DNA from: Davidsoniella eucalypti
Taxonomy: Eukaryota; Ascomycota; Sordariomycetes; Microascales; Ceratocystidaceae
Direction: 5' to 3'
NCBI GenBank assembly: GCA_004009845.1
Contig: RMBW01000088.1
Span: 62,001-126,000, forward strand
DNA length: 64,000 nt
Positions 11,961-22,536 of the stretch are shown in pieces. Every line of letters starts with the position of its first letter. The first letter of the stretch is position 1. A model generated the notes under the pieces. The model did no database searches. It was not told the DNA's origin and saw only the letters and a program-made list of their open reading frames with translations. Both the position numbers and the translations under genes were made by a program.

Positions 11961-12616
11961 TTTGCTTTTCGAGAGGGTGCCACAGCTCGGACGGTACCGG
12001 GGATCGGCAGGGCAAGAGTCAATATAGACTAGCAGAAGAAGAAAAAAAAGAATCAGACCGACCAGTATGCCCTTCGATCTGGCCGTCAACGTTCACAATC
12101 GGAGAAAGAACAAACAAAAGTGCGGGAGTCGTCCCTCTCACAAGTCAACAAAGCCAGCAAAATAACTGGCAAAAAATAGGAAGAAACTTCGATCGTGAAG
12201 GCGCCGTCGTTCGACGAGGCTTCCTTCAAACTCTATTGGACCAGAAAAAAGTTTCTCTGCTCCATGTGGTAGTTGCTGCTACGCTTCGCTGCTAACAAAA
12301 CGAACTGGAGCCGCTTTTTTCCTAAACAAGTCGTGTGAACTTTTTTATTGGCCGTTTTTTGACTACTGAACCCACCAAGGCTACAAAAGCCAGGGTCCGC
12401 AAATCGGTATGCTGTGCGGGACCTCAGATTCAGCCGACGTATATCCGCCCTAGCCATTCAGAGACATCGCCAATTAGCTGACAGGCCGGCTTCCTACGGC
12501 GACCCTCATAACCTACTACCACAGAACTAGAAGAGCTAAGAGCAAAGATAGTGGTCCCTCGTTCCGAATTCTGGTTATTTCACCCACTCCGCTAATCATT
12601 AGATAAATCTACAGTC

Positions 12617-13164
12617 ATGGTAAGTCGTTAATTCAATGCTCAATTAATTCAATGCTAACTTATTTGTAGGGCGGTGGTGGAAAAGTCCCGTGAGTCTCTC
12701 GACGTCCCCAACGAAACAAAAACAAACGGAACAAATGCCTCGATAGCTCTCAGTCTCCCGGCAATCCAGCGCCATTTATTTGCAAAGACGTGTTGAAGCT
12801 AACATATCTCATCTTCGATCTCAGCTACCCGAAGCACGTCTGGTCGCCTTCCGGCGGCTGGTACTGCCAACCTGCTAACTGGAAGCAAAACACGGCCATC
12901 ATGGGTCTAGTCATGTTTGGTATCACCGCCGTCGCCTGGACTGCCAGTGCCGAGCTCGAAGTGCGCTACAAGAAGCCCGAGCCGGGCCGATTCTACCCCA
13001 GCAGATAGTGAGTTTTAGACCCTAAAGAGAATATTTAGCTGTTTGCTCTCGTACGGTCATACATGTGCTAACACGGCTGTAGTTGGTCAAGACAATTGAG
13101 AGAATGGGATGCCGAGGACAGGGCGGCCGCCGCGGCTGCTGCGGCTGCAGAGAAGAAGTCATAA
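12617..13164 (+). CDS. Small mitochondrial membrane protein, complex I accessory-subunit-like (4 exons)
   Basis: Exons 12617-12619 (only the ATG), 12670-12689, 12825-13007 and 13083-13164; 288 nt, 95 aa. The join gives MGGGGKVPYPKHVWSP, then one predicted transmembrane span (NTAIMGLVMFGITAVAWTASA), the motif KPEPGRFYPSRYWSRQ, and an Ala-rich Glu/Lys tail. This PYPKHVWSP...PSRYWSRQ pattern belongs to a small fungal protein commonly linked to the membrane arm of NADH:ubiquinone oxidoreductase. I am sure of the reading frame but only moderately sure of the subunit identity, so no symbol is given. The start codon alone forms the first coding exon, and the second exon is just 20 nt. All donors match GTRAGT and a CTAAC branch precedes most acceptors. 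Confidence 0.82.
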
Positions 13165-13812
13165 ATTATCCTCCAGTGTTTGTATACAAGCGTATAGCTT
13201 GTGTTGTATCTAGCGAAGCGACAGAACCGCCCTCCGCATAAACATGCGAGGCAGCCCATATCACCAGTGTACAGAATATATAAAGAATCCAGACCCTGCT
13301 GAGGCGCTATCTGCCCAGCATATTTCCATTATCATACATGTATCCATGAAGCTAGTAGTAGTTTGTGCTCAAAAAGAATATGTAAAACGGTCATGGTCCC
13401 ACTGCTCCGCAGTATAAATGCGGTGTTTCGACGACATCGGAACCATACATCTCGTAAGTAACACCACCATAAGACGCCATCACACAATCGGGCCTGTTGG
13501 CCAACTCAATGGACCGATCAATCGTGAATATCACATGTTAGCAGCTGCTTCAATACGTGCTCTATACAGCTGCTAATTAGCTATGACAGCTCCTGGCAGC
13601 TCTTGGCAGCTGTCAAATCAGCACAACCAAACAACCGCGAATCTTTACTGTCTATATCATGAGAGCAATAGTTTAGCCTTCAATGTTTCTCTAGCAAAAA
13701 GCCATTGGGCTCCAAATCCGCGCTTTTGCTACTCACCCAGCCCTTTCCTAGCCTGCCGAGGCCTTGAACCCCATCTTGTGTCTCCTCAACCCCCCCCCCC
13801 CCCCTATCCGCC
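13165..13812. promoter_or_regulatory. Intergenic region with DHODH promoter and leader
   Basis: Contains the 3' end of the small membrane-protein gene and the promoter of the dihydroorotate dehydrogenase gene. A near-repetitive GACAGCTCCTGGCAGCTCTTGGCAGCTGTC cluster of CAGCT motifs lies at about 13584-13613. No other gene was recognised. Confidence 0.4.
13790..13804 (+). repeat. C(15) homopolymer just before a start codon
   Basis: Fifteen consecutive C residues end eight bases before the ATG at 13813 and should lie in the 5' untranslated leader of the dihydroorotate dehydrogenase mRNA. Homopolymers like this are length-variable and prone to sequencing error; the coding frame is unaffected. 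Confidence 0.9.
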
Positions 13813-15174
13813 ATGTCGCTTCTTCTCGCCCAGACTCGCCGCACCGTTTCGCAGCAACTACATGCATCCGCCCGGCGCCATGCCTCGACAAGCACCGCAC
13901 CCAGCAGCAGCTCCGGCTTGAAATTCTCCGCCTATGCGACCGGTCTAGCTATTTTCGGTACCGGCGCCTACCTATACGGCACCGACAGTCGCGCCTCGGT
14001 GCACCGCTACGTAGTACCGCCCATGCTCCGCACCATCTTCCCGGACGCCGAAGACGCCCACCACGCCGGTACGGCTGCCCTCCAGACACTCTATTCGCTG
14101 GGCTTACATCCGCGCGAACGCACGCTAGACACCGCAGAGCTAGCTACCAGCGTCTTCGGTTCGCGACTATCGAACCCTGTTGGTATCAGCGCTGGTCTTG
14201 ACAAGCACGCAGATATCCCCGATGTTTTGTTCGATCTAGGTGCCGGTGTCGTCGAGGTCGGTGGTTGCACGCCTCTGGCTCAGCCTGGAAACGACCGTCC
14301 ACGTCTCTTCCGAATCCCCGTGCTCGAGGGCATGGTCAACCGCTACGGCCTCAACTCGCACGGCGCCGACGCTATGGCTCGGAAGCTTCGCGAACGCGTG
14401 CTTCGCTATGCCCTATCAAACGGATACACCGAAGACGAAGTGCTGAACGGTGAGGCGGGTGTTCCCGTCGGTAGTCTGCGGGACGGCAAGATGCTGCTTG
14501 TCCAGGTGGCCAAGAACAAGGCTACCGATCAGACGGATGTCGAGGCGGTGGCCCGCGACTACACATACTGCGTTAAGCGGTTAGCACCCTACGCCGACGT
14601 CCTCGTCGTCAACGTCAGCAGCCCCAACACTCCCGGTCTCCGTGATCTACAGGCCGTCGAGCCACTCACTCGGTTGCTAACCGCAGTCGTCGACGAAGTT
14701 TCCAAGACCTCACGCAAGACTCGCCCCAAGGTCATGGTCAAGGTGTCGCCTGACGAGGATGAGGCTTCGCAGATGGAAGGCATTGTGCAGGCCGTGTCTC
14801 TAAGCGGAGTCGACGGTGTTATCGTCGGTAACACCACTAGCCGCCGGACAGGCATCGTGCCGCAGGGCGTCCTCATGACGGGCCGTGAACAACGTGCGCT
14901 ACAAGAGACAGGCGGCTACTCTGGACCTGAGATGTTCCCGCGCACGCTAGAGCTGATTCGTCGCTACCGCAAGCTCTTTGACGAGGAGTCTGCTAGCAGC
15001 AAGAAGGACAGATTGCCACTGTTTGCTACTGGAGGCATCACTAACGGCAAGCAGGCGCTGGATGTCCTCAATGCGGGTGCTAGCGTTGCCATGATCTACA
15101 CGACTATGGTGTATAGCGGCGCTGGTACTGTTAGTCAGATCAAGAAGGAGATGAAGGCTGAGATCAATAAGTAA
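13813..15174 (+). CDS. Dihydroorotate dehydrogenase (quinone), class 2, mitochondrial
   Basis: An intronless frame of 453 aa. It begins with a mitochondrial presequence (LLLAQTRRTVSQQLHASARRH), followed by a short hydrophobic anchor (YATGLAIFGTGAYLYG) typical of the membrane-bound class 2 enzyme. The catalytic barrel shows SNPVGISAGLDKHAD, VEVGGCTPLAQPGNDRPRLFR, NRYGLNSHGAD, NVSSPNTPGLRDLQ (which carries the catalytic serine region) and the FMN phosphate-binding motifs VGNTTSRR and FATGGITNG. The enzyme oxidises dihydroorotate to orotate in pyrimidine synthesis and passes electrons to ubiquinone at the inner mitochondrial membrane. Length and domain order are normal for the family. Third codon positions are strongly C-rich. 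The ATG chosen directly follows the poly-C leader and gives a complete presequence. Confidence 0.95.
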   Translation: MSLLLAQTRRTVSQQLHASARRHASTSTAPSSSSGLKFSAYATGLAIFGTGAYLYGTDSRASVHRYVVPPMLRTIFPDAEDAHHAGTAALQTLYSLGLHPRERTLDTAELATSVFGSRLSNPVGISAGLDKHADIPDVLFDLGAGVVEVGGCTPLAQPGNDRPRLFRIPVLEGMVNRYGLNSHGADAMARKLRERVLRYALSNGYTEDEVLNGEAGVPVGSLRDGKMLLVQVAKNKATDQTDVEAVARDYTYCVKRLAPYADVLVVNVSSPNTPGLRDLQAVEPLTRLLTAVVDEVSKTSRKTRPKVMVKVSPDEDEASQMEGIVQAVSLSGVDGVIVGNTTSRRTGIVPQGVLMTGREQRALQETGGYSGPEMFPRTLELIRRYRKLFDEESASSKKDRLPLFATGGITNGKQALDVLNAGASVAMIYTTMVYSGAGTVSQIKKEMKAEINK

Positions 15175-15339
15175 AGCGTGTTTTAGAGAGTCATTAGAAC
15201 AAAAGCAAAGGAACCTGACATTAAATCCGGTAAAGATAGAGAATTCGAGTGATTTGCGGCGCTTCATGGCCTAGAATTCACTCCATGTTGTATAAAATGT
15301 ATGAGTTTGTACCAAAATACTAAAAAAGAGAATCCACCA

Positions 15340-15407
15340 ACCCAATATTGATGTCTCTCCCATCCAATCCAATATGCGCCTATTAATAAATATAATCAAA
15401 TCAAAAC
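15340..15407 (+). repeat. Possible short LINE 3' end in the DHODH 3' region
   Basis: The string TAAATATAATCAAATCAAA at about 15389-15407 is identical to part of the tail of the LINE relic at about 1984-2002, and a weaker match (CCC-R-TCCAATCC) precedes it at both places. This fits a very short, 5'-truncated insertion but could be chance in AT-rich DNA. Confidence 0.35.
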
Positions 15408-15489
15408 TCAGATACCCCATCATTGCTAATATATTAGGTCATAAAATAAAAATAAAAGGAAACATTAGATCTGTCCATAGCCATGGCGG

Positions 15490-15515
<26 letters not shown>
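15490..15515 (+). repeat. (TG)n microsatellite
   Basis: About 13 uninterrupted TG units lie between the convergent DHODH and phospholipase genes. Confidence 0.9.
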
Positions 15516-15520
<5 letters not shown>

Positions 15521-15553
15521 ATATAATCTTATGATAATATGATGTTGTGCTGT

Positions 15554-18013
15554 TTAGGTAAAATGGTCGCCCTCCCCAAGCTTGTTGGGGATGATTCCCT
15601 TGCGCAACTTCTTGCGGAACTGTTCTTGCTTAAAGGCGTTGTACTTCTGTTCCCGTAGCTTCTTCTTGCGTTCGTAGACGGCACGAATACAGGCGCGGAC
15701 CTGTTCTTTGCCCTCGTTATAGTTTGCCTGGGCTAGATCAGCGACTTTGTCAACCTGTTCCGGTGTGTATACAAAGTTCCACGTGCTCAGGTAGTCCGTA
15801 GTCCGAGGGTCGACACCAGGCACTTTATCATTGGGTAACAATGGCAGATATATAACAGCTAGACCGGAGGAAGGCGACAACAGGTCTTCACTGGTAAAGT
15901 CTGTGACGGCCTTTGATGGCGGAAAGTCGTAGGAACTGTCCGTCTTTTCTTCCGACGTTTTTCCAATCCATACCGTGCAGTAGCCAAGGCCATGTTCCTT
16001 GGGACTCGCACCTGGCTCCGACATGCTCTTGCGAGAAGCATCATCATTCTTTGCTTTACTGATATTAGAATCAGCCACTGTGCTTGTATCTTTCGATGCT
16101 TCCTGGATCTTCCTTCCAGCTTCCTCGGATGAGACGCCCTTAGGCCAGCCAATTCCTACAGGCCAGCCACGGATCTTGCGCTGGCGAGCGTATCCATCTG
16201 TCACAGCAAGCCAGTTGTCGTTTTTGATATCGGCTGAGTTGTCAAAGGCAATGATGACTTCGACGTCGCGTCCTGGGCGTAGAAGTGGATAGATGGGGAG
16301 GTTGTTCGACATTCCGGCATCCATCAACTGGATGTATTCGTCGTCCAAGACGCTGTCTGGTGTCGTCTTCGGTAGTTTTCCGTGCATCCCGTAGGCAAAG
16401 TTGGGCAGTGTAGCAGGCTCGATAGGGTGTACCTTGCTAAGGTCGGCACTCCGACCAGTGATTAGCTCGTCAAAAGGTGTGAAGCCACTTAGACTACGCA
16501 CTAAAGGTTTAATCTCATTATAGTAATGATTGAGTGTTGCGCAGAAGGCGCTGCCAAATATGCCCATGAGCAGCGGCATCCGGATCTCAGGAAGATGGAA
16601 TCCGTCCTCCTGTGCGACGTCATTTCCGTTTTTGAACTTGCGGCCAAGGGCCCATGTGGGAATTCCAGCAGAGAATTCTTCGCAGAAGAACTCGTATGGT
16701 GTGATCTCGAACCACTGGAACCAGGACTCCCTTTGAGCAATACTCTTCTCAAGTTCGGTAGATTGTCTATTCTCAACGCCATCTAGCTTGGGGATCTCGT
16801 GACGAACGGCAGTATATATGGGCATTGGAGCCTGGCCATAACGAATATACTTTTGCTGTTTAGATAGCTTGAAGTTGTCCTGTTCAATGCCAAGGTGGCC
16901 TCTAGGAACAAGCAAACGAGAAGACAGGAGGATACCATAGATATCGACAAGACCGATCTGGGCGTTGGTATCACCCTTGAGCTTTTCCACCATACCTTCA
17001 AGTAAGAACTTGTTTGTGGGTGCTGAGCTCATGGCATCTAGGGCGACAGGGGGGTAGGCAATATGCACGCCAAGTCTATCCTTGAGGTGATCTAATACTT
17101 TAGTCACCCTGCCACGAGATAACGTTGAGTTATATATAGACTGTAGCCAACAAGATCCACTAACACCGGCAGTGTAAGTGATGCAGTCAAGAAGACCATC
17201 CTGCTCAGCAGCGAGCAAAGATCCGGCGCCAGCCACAAGAGCTCTCAGGCCACCTCCAGATCCACAGAGAGCGACAGTAGGCACATCATCAGGGTTGACG
17301 TTTGCCTCCTCGAGATCTAGATACCGTGCTAGAGCGACAGCTGCCATCTTGCGCCGTCTTGAAAGGAACTCCTTCTCTTCCTCGCACAATTCGTTGGACA
17401 CGCGTACTTTGGCGGCATATCTTATTTCGGGGTTGGCGATGGGATCATGGGCTTCTTGCCATATCTGGTCAGCCAGTGAGCCTGGGGCCATTGATAGTTC
17501 ACGTTGTAGTTTGCGTAAATACGCAGGTACTAGACGGGACCATTCTGGTAGTATCAAGTCGACAATCTTGTCAGATACTGAAGCCCACTCGATGTCCATA
17601 GAGTTGGAAAACCCTTCGAACTTGATCGCAAAGTTGGACCATGCTGTGTTCAATGGCAGTTCTGGTAACCCTAATGCTGGCGACGGAAACCCACAAGATG
17701 GCGTTGTTGACGAGATTAATCTCGAGCGAGAGGCGGGCTTTAGCTGGTTGAACTCATCTGAAGGATACAACCACCAAATAAAAAGTAGCGATGATAGTAA
17801 AATTGCTGATTTGGAGTTTTTCTTGTGAGGTGGCAGTTCAGCCACAGGTCTCTTGGACGATGTGAACAGTTCATGGTAGAAGGACCCTGGAAGCGGCCGG
17901 CCACCTCGCCGGCAGGTGTTGCCAAATGGTCTATGACCTCTAGAGAGGCGACAGGTTTGTGACAGTCTTATGGTCTGATAGGCTCTTCGAGCGAACGATG
18001 AGACCCGCGGCAT
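15554..18013 (-). CDS. plaA: cPLA2-like phospholipase A2/lysophospholipase, mitochondrial (PlaA type)
   Basis: One uninterrupted frame of 819 aa. The N terminus is a basic mitochondrial presequence (RVSSFARRAYQTIRLSQTCRLSRGHR). A single hydrophobic span follows at about residues 69-82 (SAILLSSLLFIWWLY). The PLA2c catalytic domain shows the oxyanion GSGGG at 251-255, the nucleophile Ser285 in GVSGSCW and the dyad Asp565 in MDAGMSNNLP. This layout matches fungal PlaA proteins, cytosolic-PLA2 relatives reported in Aspergillus to be mitochondrial. It should hydrolyse acyl ester bonds of phospholipids or lysophospholipids. The last ~60 residues are highly basic (RKKKLREQKYNAFKQEQFRKK). A poorly conserved linker lies at about 630-680. 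Transcription converges with DHODH. Substrate preference cannot be told from sequence. Confidence 0.9.
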   Translation of the reverse strand: MPRVSSFARRAYQTIRLSQTCRLSRGHRPFGNTCRRGGRPLPGSFYHELFTSSKRPVAELPPHKKNSKSAILLSSLLFIWWLYPSDEFNQLKPASRSRLISSTTPSCGFPSPALGLPELPLNTAWSNFAIKFEGFSNSMDIEWASVSDKIVDLILPEWSRLVPAYLRKLQRELSMAPGSLADQIWQEAHDPIANPEIRYAAKVRVSNELCEEEKEFLSRRRKMAAVALARYLDLEEANVNPDDVPTVALCGSGGGLRALVAGAGSLLAAEQDGLLDCITYTAGVSGSCWLQSIYNSTLSRGRVTKVLDHLKDRLGVHIAYPPVALDAMSSAPTNKFLLEGMVEKLKGDTNAQIGLVDIYGILLSSRLLVPRGHLGIEQDNFKLSKQQKYIRYGQAPMPIYTAVRHEIPKLDGVENRQSTELEKSIAQRESWFQWFEITPYEFFCEEFSAGIPTWALGRKFKNGNDVAQEDGFHLPEIRMPLLMGIFGSAFCATLNHYYNEIKPLVRSLSGFTPFDELITGRSADLSKVHPIEPATLPNFAYGMHGKLPKTTPDSVLDDEYIQLMDAGMSNNLPIYPLLRPGRDVEVIIAFDNSADIKNDNWLAVTDGYARQRKIRGWPVGIGWPKGVSSEEAGRKIQEASKDTSTVADSNISKAKNDDASRKSMSEPGASPKEHGLGYCTVWIGKTSEEKTDSSYDFPPSKAVTDFTSEDLLSPSSGLAVIYLPLLPNDKVPGVDPRTTDYLSTWNFVYTPEQVDKVADLAQANYNEGKEQVRACIRAVYERKKKLREQKYNAFKQEQFRKKLRKGIIPNKLGEGDHFT

Positions 18014-21000
18014 TGTTTACGGCGGGCTTTACTGGTGGTGCGATGGGTGCCTGCAGCCAGATTGTTGGTTGGTTTGATTCAGGGACCTGTGGCTTCTAAG
18101 ATGTGAGGCAACACATGTGATGGGGGGCTTGGTAGGTCGGATGCTGTGGCAAAAGTGTCTAAGACGAGATGGAAGAAAACAAATCGAAAGAAAAGAAGTT
18201 GTCAAGGGCTGATGAAATAGTGAAGAAGTGGCAATTGTCTGGTTTGTGGGGACTAGGAATGAGACCAAAATAAAGCGTTTTCAACGAGGCTATCAGAGGT
18301 ATGGAATGTTGAAGCCTCAATAGCTTTGTTGTCAGTCCATCACACTGGCCAACTCATTCGATGTTGTTGAGGCCATCAAGCGCTACAACTTGTTGATAAG
18401 TCGTCCCACCCAGTTTGAAATAGACCATGTCTGTTAAGGAGTACTTTGGTTTACGCTGTAAATTAGGCGGTCGGCATTGTACCTCATTATTCCGGCTCAT
18501 GACATGGCCAAGAACGGCAGGCATGGTCGCCAACGCCATCGCATGATTGGCTCTAGTCAGCTACAATTCACCCTACCCGAGTCTTCGGTTCAGTACTAAC
18601 GAAAGAGCGCTATATGTATATATCGACAGCTCAACTCAGGAGGATTGTGTCGATAACCGACAAGAATGATGGCTGAGTGAAAGGGTTAAACATAGAAAGT
18701 TGCCTCGTAATCTCAACATTGCAAAGTACGGCATCTAAACGTTGTATAGCAAAACTTCATAACCTCTATCTACAAATATCAGATCTATTCTATCTGACAG
18801 TACGATGGTTCGTATTCAAGCTTGTATATGTAGAATACTAAAGTCACAACGCCATTTGGAAACTTCGTTTTGATTTTGTTGCGACGCTGTGCTAAATCAG
18901 AATCGCCTATCACCAAATTAGGGTTTGTTGATAACCCTTGACATCGCCGACAATACTTGACAAAAAGAGGTCGATAACATTCGATCGGTAACCATGTGTT
19001 AGTCCCATAAAGCATGTAATATGGACAATCAACACCCTACATGGAAGTGGATACCGAAGGGCGTTGGCAGTATTGCTGTATACGACCTATGGCTATCATA
19101 TCTGTAAACATGATGTTGGGGAAGATTTGCTTGATGTTATTGTCTTGATGGGTTTTTGCGCTGTTGCATCTTTGCTATTTACAGATATGTGTACGGATAA
19201 TACTTCAATAAGATCAAACTGCGGGTTCCCTTACCAAGTCAAAGGGTTCTTTTGATAAACAAAAAAAATGGTTATATTCTAATGACAAGGCTGACAAAGT
19301 AATAAAACACATTTAGAAAGCCTGTTAGAGCGCGTCCCCACGATACAAGATGCCCTGCATACGACGGAAAAGCTTAGATCATCATCATCACACCAGATAG
19401 AAGAGATGAAAGAAGGGGCGTTGAGCGAAATTCATATTTCGACTAAACGGTGGCTAGAATTTGAATTAGGGTTTCGCATATCGGTGATCTGCGATGCCAA
19501 TTTTGAAGCAAACCTGCTCTGTCTGAATGAAATATGGTGGTATTTATTGTCTACAACTGATCGGATAATGTGTGTATTTAAGTTTCTCCGAAGTTCACTA
19601 TGTTCTAAATACAGAATAAACAGACTAGCCAGGACTACACAGCAAGACATGTGCATGGACGTCTTAGTATACTGTGTTTCGCTGCATGAGGCTGGTGGTG
19701 GGAGGTGGTAGTACATATGTGGAAGTTTTGTATGCTAGCAAATGAGCACGAGCACACGAAATATATTTGTATGTTAGAATGTAGCTATAACATAGCAGAT
19801 GGTGAATTGCGCATGGCTAATGAGTGATATTTAATTTACGTGCATTCATTTAGTCTGGACTGTGCGTCCACATAATGCACTATAGCGGTATATCGCAATG
19901 TGTTATAATATTCTGCTGTACAGATATACTTGTACACTGTATGTATGTACTACTTATACTGATAGATGTATAAAACTTGTAATTTACAATACGACACTAT
20001 GCATCCTGTAAGGTTCGTATACTTAAGGAAGTACAGATGTATCCAGTGACAGCTATTGTTCACGATGGATTCGTGTATTAACACCTTTCGAGGCGCTACG
20101 AGTGGAGAATGGGCGCTGCAACCTTTATTGGATGCAGCATATCAACGCCCGGAGGCAAATTTTGATTCATTTGGAAGACTTTGAGGGACAGTTACGTTGA
20201 TACAGGCTCATATTGAGTGGCTAGGTGGCTCTGACAGCTCGTATATGCCTAATAGAACAGGTTTTAGCGTGGTAATATGCATCGTATGCACATAGAACGC
20301 AACTATGAAGATAATGTCAGCGGCGATGCATGACAACGTCGTATGTAGCTCGAAACGATGCTGTGGCAACATTCTTCTTAAAGCGCTCTATGAAGGATAC
20401 GATCGAAACAATCATTGACAAGTCGTCGCTTAGGGTTTGCTAGAGCTTCCAGAGCTTTAAAATTGGGTACTTACTCTAAACTGGCTTTACAACTAGTTGT
20501 AGCTATTAGCATTAGATCTAAGACGTGGATGGTGACTGCCCCTTATATTATCAGCTAGGGTCCAAACCAAACAAAGCCCAAGCCAAATTCGAGCTCTGGA
20601 ACCCCTGACTATAGTGACGGGCCCACGCTATCTCCCTTTGGAGACTAGTTCAAGAACATATCCCCCTTTTTTCTTCTTCTCGGGAGCTACAAGACTGCAG
20701 AACCGGCTATGTAGGACTTGCTGCAGAAGAAAAGATGGAAGAAGGTCCTCACGGCCTCAACATCAAGACCTTTCAAGGGACCATAGCAAGGAGAGCCATC
20801 CCCCAATTGCAATCCCAAGTGCCCAGAAGCCTGGACCACCCTAGTCGCACCCCCGAAAGTGCTAATTTCACCAAATAGCAGTACATACTGTATACACATG
20901 TATAGCGAAGGGAAGGGAGAAGATTGCACCGTGAACCGTATAACGAGAGCACTGCATGTAGTGCGACCTGCAGCCGTCGAGAGGGCACTTGGGACTTGAA

Positions 21001-22536
21001 GGGCAACGCTAAGCAGGCTTGGGCTTAGGCGTGTCTGGCGATGAATAGAGTCAGTAGGAGGTAGAGGTAGAGCGGTAGGAGACAAAGAGGAGATACTTGG
21101 TGAGAGAAAGAGGAAATGAGAGCTTGCGGTGGATATGGCCTCACCCGTAGCAATAAAAAATACCGTTGGCCTAGGAACAAGCAGAGGCAGCGACTTGGGA
21201 TCCGGTGATTGGATGACAAGCTCTCTCTGGGTCTCTCTGGAACAGGCTGTGTGGATATTTGGTGTTGACAGTTAGTTCCTCCTTTGGTCCCTGGTAAATG
21301 CTCCCTATACTGGCGAGCTATCAAGTAGTAGCCAACGCTACCAAGCCTGTAAGCCTTGTAGGCCTACAGAGGGCTAGAGGGCTGCAGAGGGCAGAGCCTT
21401 CAGGCTGTAGCCAGTGAACGCATGCTACGATAGTGCGTTAGCCCCCTTCTAGCTAGCTCCTTCTTAGCCTTGGAGGCAGATTTCCGCCTGTTTGGACCTA
21501 TGTACCATCGTTGCTATGTCCATTCCAATTACAATTACAATTCTCATTTCTGCTTGGGGGATCTCTTCACGTCTTTGTCCGGCCTTGATATCATCAAACC
21601 ATCTTTCTTTCTTTCCTTCCTCTTCCCTTTCTTCTTCCATTGCGCTTCTTGCCAGTCCTTCTCACATTTTTCTTCTCTTCGTCGTCGGTGTTTCTGCACT
21701 TAGCTCAGCACTCACAGCAAGCTCTTTTTAATATTATCTTCTTTTCCAAGTCTTGCTTCGCTCGTTAACCCAATCTTCCTTTCGGATTCTCTCGCTCGCT
21801 ATTTTTATTATTAAATTTTTACTCAACCCTTTCCACGCGACTTCTTTCCTTCCTTTTGCATTTCTGTGCCCTTAGAAGTCAGACCGGCCTATATCGTGGT
21901 AAGTAATGCTCCATCAGCACGCACTAGAATACAAACATTCTCTCGGAATAGGGTCATACAATTCCAGACCAGCATGCGCAGCAGCAGTGATTCATCCGAT
22001 ATTGCCATCGACATGAATCAATTGGAACAGGAACGCAAATGCAAACCCAGACTGGCCTGCGGTGCACCAAATTCAGCTTTGCGACGCGTGATTAGAGGCC
22101 GCAGCACAGCAGTAGAAAGCGCCATACAAAAATGCAGCAGCAGTTATTGAAGTTCCTGTTTTATGTGTTTATTATTGCTACTGTTACTACAACTGTTAAT
22201 TTTGCTATTGCCTCTGCTGCAGCTTGGTTATACGGCCAGTCGCTGCTGTTTCTGGAACCAGAGAAGCTGCAACTGCACTGCACCTTCCCCTTTTTCCTGC
22301 GGCATTCGAGTCGAACGACCGCCGCACCAACTGGAGTTCACTTTGTTTCCACAACTTCGTCGTCTATTTCAATTTTCCATAGCTGCTGCGCCTTGACGTT
22401 CTGTGTCAATGCCAAGCTGCCCAGCATCCCAAACTGCGCACCCCATTCTAACAACACATCGCCGCGTTCTAGCTCATCTTTTCTCGCCATCGTTCGAACA
22501 TCTATCTCCATAATACAGATCACCCCCTCTTCAGAA
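18014..22536. other. 4.5 kb non-coding stretch upstream of the septin
   Basis: The left 250 bases are probably the phospholipase promoter. The middle (18.3-21.4 kb) contains only scattered short ORFs without recognisable motifs. From about 21600 to 21860 the + strand is strikingly pyrimidine-rich (repeated TTTCTT/CTTCC), as in many fungal promoters just upstream of transcription starts; this probably belongs to the septin gene. A GTAAGT at 21899 could begin a 5' leader intron. No gene is called. Confidence 0.45.

Noticed and set aside
11961..12089. 43-residue N-terminal extension of MRPL3 with a membrane-like Phe/Leu run
   Set aside because: Encoded by a pyrimidine tract; the downstream MMKRL start gives a normal mitochondrial presequence.
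18354..18539. 61-codon minus-strand ORF that could be split by a 38-nt intron
   Set aside because: Too short, intron below usual size, no recognisable motif; looked at twice and left out.
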